A stretch of DNA of 64,000 nt from Onchocerca volvulus (taxonomy: Eukaryota; Nematoda; Chromadorea; Rhabditida; Onchocercidae), in the NCBI GenBank assembly GCA_000499405.2, contig HG738139.1, positions 1,964,976 to 2,028,975 on the forward strand, in the 5' to 3' direction. The notes below the pieces were generated by a model. That model had not been told where the DNA came from. It was given only the letters and a program-made list of their open reading frames with translations, and made no database searches. Every line of letters begins with the position of its first letter. Within the stretch, counting starts at the first letter, position 1. Of this stretch, positions 55,231 through 64,000 are shown piece by piece. A program made the position numbers and the translations under genes.

Positions 55231-55814
55231 ACTATTATCAAATATTATTAATTTTTTAAAAAAGAAAAGAACTATTCATTACCCTAATTGATTCCTAAAC
55301 TTCAGTCAAGGATAGAAGTATTTTGTCTTGTATCAGTTTTTTTTTTTAGGTTGCTGTTGTATGTTTCTCGCTAATATTTATTGAAAAAAAAAAAAAAGAT
55401 ATCATCTAGGTCTTCATCTTTGTATTAAAAAATAATATCAAGTATTGGATGCGGAACTATATTTCAATTTATTTTTGATTTCTAACCAAAAATTTGTGAA
55501 TTCAGAAATAATTTCCGAAACTTCGATTAAGTTACGATTTTTTTCTTCTTTTCATGTTTCATTTGAGAGTTATTGTACAGTTTGTATCGTTTTATATTTT
55601 CTTATCTGTTGTACTCTCTTATCTGTGATACTTCCAATCCGTTTTAATTTGTGACTTACGGACTAGATAATTGATAAAGTAACAAGAATGATTTGATATT
55701 CTATCAATTAGCTATCTGTATGTTATGTTCTAGAATGCGCTTTATTTTCACTTTCACGATATATCATCTTAGAAATGTATTCAGCATGTATAATGCTTTT
55801 TTTTTTTTTTCAAG
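55231..55814. other. SLC30A9 3' flank
   Basis: 3' UTR and intergenic DNA. A plus frame at 55445-55654 lacks any recognised motif. Nothing else is supported. Confidence 0.4.
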
Positions 55815-55996
55815 ACCACATAAATAATTTTTTTATGATGCAGAACAAATCATTATCCGAAAAAGAAATTTCAAATGAACTACTATTTAGTTTAAAATCA
55901 GCAATAGTAAAAAAAATGATGAGTAACAACATAATGGCAGCTGATATCACAAAAGTTTCTAGAATAATCGATGAAAAAGATTTAAATAAGTATTAG
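55815..55996 (+). other. Candidate orphan terminal exon, function unknown
   Basis: A T-run ending CAAG (or the later GATGCAG before 55844) precedes an open frame ending at a stop at 55996. The translation includes SLSEKEISNELLFSLKSAI and MAADITKVSRIIDEKDLNKY, which is charged, amphipathic and plausible as protein. No start exon or family is recognised. It could belong to a small gene whose other exons I missed. Confidence 0.3.
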
Positions 55997-56540
55997 AAAA
56001 ATAAGCCAATAGTAATGTTATGAGAACTAAAAGTTATTTTAGTGTATAGTTTTAGTCTTATGATTTTAATATGAATGCTGCAAAGACATCTGTCCGTTAA
56101 GGTTGTCAATTTCTCGTTGTTAAATCGGTTAAAAAAAGTCCCTTGATAGATGTGTCACGAGTTTTTTTGGCAGATTTTCCGGCAATAGTTGTTGTTGATT
56201 TGTAAATAAATTTCTAGTAACAAAGATGAAAATAAATGTAGCAATTCAGCGAAGAAGTTTTTTTGGATGTTTCAGGCATTCTAAAAGTCTTGGTAATTTT
56301 GATTGTAATTAACTTTTAAAATGATCATCCAATTATACCATAGCAAGAAATCCAGACTTCTGTAATAGAGGAATATTTATTCGAAATATACGGAGAAACT
56401 CTTCCCATTCATATCAAAATTAAATATCTTAAAAAGTTGCAATTTAACTTAGAATGATCTTCCGATCTTCCTTTTTTTTGTATAAGAAATTAAATTACGG
56501 CATATTGAATACTATAATTAATGAATACTAAATTATGACC

Positions 56541-56675
56541 TCAGAATGTCTTAAATATATCTAAGATTCTAATCGGTGATCCAAAACCACTAATTGTTTT
56601 GCGAGCAGATAACTTCTGATCAAGAACATCTATGATCGATGATTCTTTTAGCTCATCCCGCTTTTTCGTGAAAGA
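56541..56675 (-). other. Candidate orphan exon, function unknown
   Basis: After a possible acceptor (CCTAAAAG), the minus strand has an open frame of 44 codons to a stop. It contains TKKRDELKESSIIDVLDQKL and ARKTISGFGSPIRILDIF, and the local GC content is raised. No family match is recalled and no upstream exon is found, so it may be a decayed or partial gene. Confidence 0.28.
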
Positions 56676-58410
56676 CTTTTAGGATGTCTGAGACATTTCT
56701 TACGAATAGGAGGATTTAGAAATTGGAGATTTTTGAAATTTGAAATTTAATAGGGGGCGGATAGATGCATGAAATAAAGAGAATCGATCATTTCAATTTT
56801 TGATCTTTCAAATTTAAGGAAAGAAAGTTGCAAATCTTACTAATTTTTCTTTTCGATCATCGTTCAATCAATTTCAAATGCTAATTTTTTTTTTTCTATA
56901 ATAAATTTTTAATATTCTTAATTCATAACTTCTAGAAAAATCGCAATCATAATTATAATTTCAATACTATTCATAGCAATTAAATATCATTTTAATTAAG
57001 TGCTTCTAGCATTGAGCATTTCTGAAAAATGAATACTATCATCTTGCTTAATTAGCAACATTTGAATTAGCAGAGCTTAATAATTAACAAAGTTTTGTGT
57101 TTTACTAAAGAATTATCGGATTTATGTGGACAAAAAAAAAGTGACTACTTATTGCAACTTGGAAAAAATTATGCTGACGATAATCAAAATGGTGAATTTT
57201 AATTTGAAATGCTCGATAATTTTGAAGATTAATCAGAGTAATCGAATTTGAAATACTCGATGATTTCGAAGATTTCTGTAATTCATTTGTAAATTGTTTC
57301 GACAAATTAATTGGTCATTTTCGATTTATGGTCAGATATATTATATTGGACAATATACCTATTTTATTATTAATAACAACTGAAAAGAGGTATTCGTCAT
57401 TTTACATAATGAATTGCTAGACAAATTATGTCAAATCTTCAATAAAATCACTTTATGTATTGTTGAAATAAATTTGCAAAATTCTCGACCGCTATATTTC
57501 AATTCTCGAAAGTTGGCGACGTATGTTGTTGCGTCAAAGACGTAATAATTCGCTGTTTGTTAGGGAGCGATTAGTCGACGCAAATATCAAACACGGAAGT
57601 GAAATTCAATCAGTATTGAAGTTTTATTAGGTTTTAGCAGTCGGCTAACAGAATAGTCGGAAATTAAACGCCAACTGAAAATAGTAAACATTTTATTGCA
57701 ATAATAAAATTTTCTCGACTAATTGAATATGAATTCTTTTCGCTTTAATCTTTGAGCTTGAGATCTTTAAAATTACTAAACTTATAACTGATATTATTAT
57801 CATTATTACCAATACTACTACTAACAATTATTGTAATGCTCATTATGATTATTCTTTATATTAGAAATTATATTACTTAATTAAATTACTACTGTAATCG
57901 CTAAAAGAAATGTTATCATAAAGTGGAGTTTTTATTTTTTTAGAAAAAAAAAAGAAGGCATGATTCTTAATTGTTTTTAATTGGCTAATTAAAATTTCCA
58001 TTTGCTTATTGTTAGCGGAAAACAATTTGGTTCCATTCCGTTAATTACTGGACAGATAACTATGAAAGAGTGAAAAAAAAGTAATTAAAATTTCAAATTT
58101 CATTTTTATCTTGCAGTATAGTAGTTTTAAAAAAGAAAGAGACAAGAAGGAAAAAAATTTTATATTTTTCTATTTTATATTTTGTGAGTTTTATATTTTA
58201 TTTCAAACTTTTTAAATAATAATTGAAATTTTTTTTGAAAAAATAATAATTGAAAAAAAAATTTTTCTTCTTGAACAATAAATGTTCAAAATTAATTAAT
58301 AGAGTAAAACTAATTATTTTCTTACCTTTTTATCCGACTTATTTTTCGCCCATGATAAGAATATAATCTCATATTGATAATTAACAGCGAAGTAATTAGT
58401 CAAATAATAA

Positions 58411-58545
58411 TTAATTAGTTGATCGAATCTTTATCATTTAATTAGTGATCGAATCTTTATCATTTAATTAGTGATCGAATCTTTATCATTTAATTAGTGA
58501 TCGAATCTTTATCATCTAATTAGTGATCGAATCTTTATCATCATT
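58411..58545. repeat. 26-bp tandem array
   Basis: Five near-identical units spaced exactly 26 bases (GATCGAATCTTTATCATT at 58421, 58447, 58473, 58499, 58525). The unit carries TTAATTAG and GATCGA words. Minisatellite. Confidence 0.95.
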
Positions 58546-58999
58546 CTGAATAAATCACAATAACCAAATTATACAGCTCATTAGAATATGAGCAAAGATA
58601 ATAATTTAAAGTATCGTTAGAATGGAAATATTATTAGATAGCAATTTTTATTTATAGAATTCAAAATCATATCCACTTATCATCCATAATTATGAAATAT
58701 ACTGATATAAATTATTGATGGTAATAAATTCATCAGTAGGTAATTGAAAATATAAAAAATGTTAATTAGTTAAAGTTAGATTCCAGTTTGAAATTTGAAA
58801 ACTGGATCAAGTTACTTCCAAATTCTTGCCTAATTATTAGATTCCAATATCTGGACTTTAAGCTAGCATCGAATTAATTTTTAGTTCATTCTTATCAGAA
58901 CGAGCTACTTGATTATCAAATTTTGCCTTCTGATCATTTCAAGAAAATAATCATTGATATGTTATTTTCGCTCTTCTACCAATCAATCATTGAATTTGA

Positions 59000-59359
59000 T
59001 CAGCTAATAATAATATGACCATTATCAATGATTTGAGTAGTTGTAGGAATAGTCGAATCAGTAATATGATTGATTAATTGTTTTTTGCGATATTTCTTCT
59101 TAAATTGATATCGCCAAATCGTAGTATGTCGCAGAAGCCATGTTACGAATGATTTAAATGCAATAAGAATAAAGAATAATGCCAGCATGATAGCTATACC
59201 AATACCAATCCATGGATCATAGTAACGATAGAAGTCATCGGTTGTTCGTGGGGGATTTGAATCCATGAAGTCACGTTTATCCGGTATTTTGCACGTTGGA
59301 AAACACGATTTACGACGTTCCATCTCTAAATGTCGCATGAGTGCATCTCGTAACGGCAT
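59000..59359 (-). CDS. Single-pass membrane protein, unknown family
   Basis: One uninterrupted exon of 119 residues starting MPLRDALMRHLEMERRK; an in-frame stop lies upstream and this is the first ATG. The N-terminal part is charged with two Cys (CFPTC), then DFYRYYDPW. One membrane segment follows at about residues 47-70 (IGIGIAIMLALFFILIAF), then a strongly basic stretch (RYQFKKKYRKK) and a polar Thr/Ile-rich tail. Codon use and composition look coding. The topology resembles small accessory subunits such as KCNE-type proteins, but the KCNE juxtamembrane signature is not seen, so no function is assigned. A TTG-started extension to 59398 is unlikely. Simple GAAGAT-type repeats and an AAGCAAGT repeat lie just upstream. 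Confidence 0.6.
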   Translation of the reverse strand: MPLRDALMRHLEMERRKSCFPTCKIPDKRDFMDSNPPRTTDDFYRYYDPWIGIGIAIMLALFFILIAFKSFVTWLLRHTTIWRYQFKKKYRKKQLINHITDSTIPTTTQIIDNGHIIIS

Positions 59360-59967
59360 AATTTTGCAGTAAATCTTGACAAGCAAGTAAGCAAGCAAGT
59401 AAGCTTATTTGACCAAAACACTTGTTAAGTATTATTATTTCTCAAGGGGAAAAAAAATCAGAGCAACGCCCTATTAGTCACCGTCGATAAGCGGTTGAAA
59501 TATTACTCCCGATGAAATCAACAATGAATGATGTTGAAGAAGAAGAAGAAGCAATGAAGGAGGAAGAAGATGAAAATGAAGGAATGGAAAGGATGGAGGA
59601 TGAAAGAATAGAGAGAAGAATCAACAAAACAATACTGAAATGAAGATGAAGATGAGGAAGATGATGGAGATGAAGAAGAGGAAACAGATGAAAATAAGTT
59701 GTAAAAGGTTGGAAAATTGCATTGAAGAATTTTTCTCCATCCCGTAAAGTCACATCATATTTTGCAAAAGTTTAAACACAAAATAACACCGAGAATTGAA
59801 ATCAAATAAATTGCTTCTGCTTATAGATATATATATATCTTATTCTGCTTCTTGTTGTTGTCTAATTTTGTGGATATCGATAAAGTCTAATTTAATTGTT
59901 TACTTGCTTTTCTTCCTTGTTTTCTAATTTGTTTTACACCAGAATTACTCATTTATTGCTTAGCAGT

Positions 59968-60003
59968 AACTGATAATAATAATAATAATAAATAATAAAT
60001 AAC

Positions 60004-60059
<56 letters not shown>

Positions 60060-60060
60060 T
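59968..60060. repeat. (TAA)n microsatellite
   Basis: About 90 bases of TAA/ATA triplets with one or two interruptions near the left side. Confidence 0.95.
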
Positions 60061-61687
60061 TGGTGATAATGTTTGATGATAATAATGATGTTATTTTACA
60101 AACTAAAAATTTATTCTCATTCTTTTCATGTTACATAAATTAAATTGAAAATAATTAATATTACCTGAAGCTTCTTTATTTCTCTCGCAATCTCTTTACA
60201 AAAAAAAAATGATTTCACTTTAATTCTCTATCTCTCTCTCTCTCTTCTTTTCTCCCTTCTCAAATTCTCTCTCTCGCTTTTCTTAAATTTTCAAGGAAAA
60301 AGAAAAATAGCTATAATTTTATCCTGACTTATATTTATATATTTTATGGTATTTTTTCATCATCTTAAGCCGAGAGAAAAAATTATAATTCTTTTTCGAT
60401 TTATATTTGTTATAATTTATAGTAAAAAATAAATTTTCTCTTCCTTTAAATTCTCGAGAACAAGAAAAATAATTGTCTTCTCGACTTATACTTGCATATT
60501 TGTTGAAAAATAAAAAAAAAAAAAATAATGTCAACACTTACATTTCCATTTCCTTTTTTTGATTATTATTACTTAATTCAGTTATGTTCCATTTGTCAGG
60601 TATTTTTCACTTTTCGTCAAAATTGATTTCCTTTTTTTTCTTTTTTTTTTTTTTTATCTAACTAATCGAAGAAAAAAAAGAAGAAAGAAAAGTAATTTGA
60701 TATGATTTTGAAATGTCTAACACGCGAAAGAATTAGCAATTTCGTTTTTGCAATTCCATTCATTCAAAAAAGTTAGTCAAACAATTTCTAATAATAATTC
60801 AGAATTATTAAGTAATTTTCATTTCTCGTGAAAACCTGAACAAAAAAAAAAAAAAAGGATAGAAAAATGTGAAAAAAACTATTTTGAATAGAAAAATTAT
60901 TTGTAATTTGTTGCCATTCATAATTTATTGAAAAAAAAAAAAAAGGCTGGGAAAAAAGTGATATTTTAAAAATTGTTCGAAGAAAATATATTTTAAAGGG
61001 AAAGAAATTAAAATTTATGTTTGTCTTTTTTAAAAACAGAACAAATGTGTTTAAAATGTGAAAATTTGCCAGAATATTTTGCAAAAAAATATTTCTTTTT
61101 CATTTTACAAAATTAATTTAAAATTAAGAAATGAAAATTTGTTTTCGAGTCTCCACCCGGAATTGAAATCACATTTTGTTGATTATCGCGCAATCATTGT
61201 AGAATTCTCATTGATTGCTTAATAATAAATATAAAAGAGAATTATATGAAAATTAAATAATTAAATATAAGTTTTCATATAAAAATAATTAAATGCAAAT
61301 TAGTTACAATAATGCTGAGGGAATAAATTGTTGGAAAGATTTTATAAACCTGTTTTTTTTTCCTATCGATGACATGTTGACATCGTTTTTGAGTTAAAAT
61401 TTTTAGACTATTTAAACTTTCTTAACGATAAAATAAAAAATCTAAAAATTTTTAAATCAATATTCAAACCTTGTCATCTTTACAATAATTTGATAGTATT
61501 TTCAAAAATTTTGAACTATTAAAATCCGTTTATAGTTTATTTTTCATATCTTTCTATTATTAGTTTATATTTTTTCTAAATTTCTTTATGTCCGAATTAG
61601 TCCAATTAATTTTAGTCATTCTATAATTCTATTATTTCTGCAATTTTTTTATGCTTTCAATATTTGCGTGTCATATTTGCATGCCTT

Positions 61688-61720
61688 TTTTGCACAACAA
61701 TCTTAATTGGTTGTGCAAAA
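61688..61720. repeat. Perfect 11-bp hairpin
   Basis: TTTTGCACAAC and its exact reverse complement GTTGTGCAAAA flank an 11-base AT-rich loop. No T-run or gene end next to it suggests a function. Confidence 0.8.
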
Positions 61721-62882
61721 TCGAAAGTGCAAAAATGGCAAGAAATGAAAAACAACAAAATTTTAATAAAAAAAAAAAAATAATAATAAATGAAGCATTT
61801 AAGTGGTGATCTAACACAATAGAAGAAGAAAAAAATAAGTAATTTGGGAAAAGGAATTTTTCAAAAATATTCGAATTTGCTAATTTTTCCTCAATAATTA
61901 TCAATATTGAATGTTCTACTTAAATAATTAACTAAAAATAATAATTTTACTTCAATAATTAATCATAATTAATAATAATAATGATAATTTTAGTGCATGA
62001 AATAATTTAACTTTTTCAGTATTCCCAACAAAACATGTTTAATACTATCATAAAATAACTTTTATATTTCAAGAAGCTTCCTTATCCTAAAATTTATCGA
62101 ATTTATTTATTGCAAAAAAATAAAAAATAATTTTTGAATTATCTCTTTCCTAACAGTCAAGTTTATCATGACGTCAGAAATTTATTTCTACTGCAGTGAA
62201 TTATTTAATTTAAATCAAATATCTCGAAAAGTGCATTGATGAATATTTGTACTGAAAATTTATCCAACCGTATTTTTCTTTAAAAAAAAATAAAAAATAA
62301 AAAGAAAAGAAAGGAAATAATAAAAAATTTATTATATTTCGACAAAAGATAAAATTAAAATTTCTAAAACACCAAAAATTCATTTCTTAACTTCAATTCA
62401 ATAGGGAATTATAAAAGATGATTTAAATTGCTTTTTGCTAAGAATATTCCGAAGAAAATAAGTAATAATGCCTTTATTTCAAAAAATTTTTTTGAAATAA
62501 CTTTTCTGAATTAATCCATCTTTTTAAATTCTAAGCAATAAAAAGAAAAAAGAAATTATTAAGAAATCAATCCAATCAAAATTACTTCACAATGACGCAA
62601 AGTCCTCCAACTCATTGCGACGATTCAAAAGCAGTTATAGAAATTTATAATGAAAAAATTGAAATTTGTAATATTGCATGATGATTTTACATTGATATAT
62701 CTATACGAAAATTTCAAAAAAATTAGACGATATGTTGGAAATGGAAACGAAACCTTTTGTGATAATGGAATTTTCGCATAAAATGGATCGCAAAAAAAAA
62801 AATTGAAAAATCGTCCTTTTTCTTCTTAAAATAAGCGATTCGAACAAAATGCATCAATAATGAATGCATCCTTATTCCATTT

Positions 62883-63265
62883 CACTTTATCACATGATGA
62901 GAATTATTTGAGTCTTCTCAATGCTTCAGTAAAAATGCGAATTTTCCGACGAATAAATAATTTGATTATCAGAATATGTCTGAATTACTTTCTCAGAATT
63001 ATCAGAATCAGAAATCATTATCAGAAATATATATACATTATCAGAACCAGAATCAGAATCATTAGATTATCAGAATCCTTCATTTATGCATTTTCTCGAC
63101 ATAATGCTGAATACTTTTTGCATGATAGATATGACAAAAAAATTGAACTATAAATATCACGGAAATCTCTATACTTTTTTGTTATCACATAATAGGAATT
63201 ATTTGAACCTTCTGAATGCTCAATAAAAATGCTAATTTCATGATGAATAAATGATTTGATTATCA
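62883..63265. repeat. 90-bp direct repeat pair with ATTATCAGAA-rich spacer
   Basis: A segment of about 90 bases (TTATCACATGATGAGAATTA ... TTTGATTATCA) at 62883-62975 recurs with changes at 63180-63265. The DNA between contains several ATTATCAGAA or AATCAGAATC words, a simple-repeat expansion. Confidence 0.75.
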
Positions 63266-64000
63266 AAAATCAATTTCTAGATTTGATATTAAATATATTT
63301 CAGAAAATATATGATAAACCTGAAATATAAAATATCATGAAAATCTCGGTATTTTACAGCCGACAAATAATTTTGAATTACCAGTTCTTCATATATTTTT
63401 TCAAAATTTCAAATTTTTAATCTTAATTTTAAATTTAAATTTTAAATTGGCCAGCAATCTAATTTGAAATTCGGCAAGTCATGCTATTACTTTTTATTGG
63501 TAGCACATAATTTGCTTACATTGCAAGCTAATTTTAGATTTTGCCCCATCTTCCTTTTTTTTCTTTTTTCAATTTTTGATTAATGACTTTGCGTTTATTT
63601 CAGTAAATACGAGAATTGTGGAGAATTCCGGATCCGGAATTTTGTTTTTATTATTCGCGAGAATGTGAAAGAATTCCCAATTCAATATTTTATTCTATGA
63701 TGGATAACTATTTATACTGCAGAATTTTTTTTTTTTTTCCAACTCGAATTTATCATTTTAAATTTCCTAGTAAAAAGTGTAATGGATGATAACCACCAAA
63801 GTTGTTCAGTTGTACTTTCGGAAGTGATATCAGCAAATGATAAATTACTAAATTACTCGTATCATTGATAAGACTAAAAATCAAATCCGGATTTTTTCTC
63901 CGCTTTCTCTGTTGTGTTTGTATCGTTATTTAATTTATAAATCGCAAAAATTTACTTTATTCGCTTTCGAAAGTTAAAGTTTCAATATTGTATCCTTCAA

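Larger units (their letters stand above)
55997..58999. other. Intergenic region
   Basis: It contains a candidate minus-strand exon at 56541-56675, a weak duplicated element of about 30 bases (AATTTGAAATGCTCGATAAT-like) at 57197 and 57246, an ACG-rich patch at 57515-57600 and the 26-bp array at 58411-58545. No full gene was recognised. Confidence 0.45.
59360..64000. other. Right-end intergenic region
   Basis: Includes a purine-rich GAAGAAGA/GATGAAGAT low-complexity block (59530-59700), a (TAA)n microsatellite, CT-rich DNA (60225-60275), many long A and T runs, a hairpin at 61688-61720 and a duplicated 90-bp segment (62883 and 63180). Open frames are low-complexity or TTG-started. No gene is supported. 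Confidence 0.5.

Noticed and set aside
59478..59753. Minus-strand Ser/Leu-rich frame and plus-strand Glu-rich frame.
   Set aside because: Both come from simple GAAGAA/GATGAAGAT repeats; no conserved motif.

Overview
This window is AT-rich nuclear DNA from a small-genome eukaryote, most likely a nematode and probably of the filarial/spirurid type. The base composition is very low in GC, with many poly-A/T runs and trinucleotide microsatellites. Genes are broken into many exons of about 80-400 bases, with acceptors ending in TTTCAG. The recognisable proteins are animal proteins with the compact form typical of nematodes. The species call is inference. No bacterial (for example Wolbachia) or viral genes were recognised. 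All gene models were assembled by hand from splice signals, reading phase and recalled family similarity; almost every junction is in phase.

Layout. 1-5474: 5' part of a minus-strand secreted NIDO-domain protein, running off the left edge. 6121-6445: a degenerate fragment of nuclear 28S rRNA on the minus strand. 10488-15191 (minus): sedoheptulokinase (SHPK), 8 exons. 17734-21834 (minus): core-1 beta-1,3-galactosyltransferase (C1GALT1/T-synthase), 9 exons. About 22.4-35.1 kb is mostly gene-poor, with a 79-bp duplication, a diverged 1-kb repeat (second copy near 45.2-46.3 kb), twin poly-A tracts and an isolated G-rich patch with a hairpin. 35144-41211 (plus): a class-5-type semaphorin (signal peptide, Sema domain, three thrombospondin type 1-like repeats), ending beside an almost perfect 4 x 181-bp tandem array (41250-41973). 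42218-44707 (minus): a membrane-anchored ABHD14-like alpha/beta hydrolase, convergent with the semaphorin. 48369-48440 (minus): tRNA-Glu(TTC). 49231-55230 (plus): SLC30A9/ZnT9-type transporter, 10 exons. 59000-59359 (minus): an unrecognised single-pass membrane protein of 119 residues. The rest of the right end is intergenic, with a 26-bp array, a (TAA)n microsatellite and a duplicated 90-bp segment.

The genes form no operon or pathway. They are ordinary animal housekeeping and cell-surface genes: sugar phosphorylation, mucin-type O-glycosylation, axon-guidance-type signalling, serine hydrolase, mitochondrial-type zinc/cation carrier. The most unusual shared property is intron structure. Four of about 41 modelled introns (two in SHPK, one in the semaphorin, one in SLC30A9) need a GC donor instead of GT to keep conserved protein sequence in frame. 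Other points worth a second look are the semaphorin class, its recently amplified 3' end, and the 28S relic. I found no convincing new multi-gene system.
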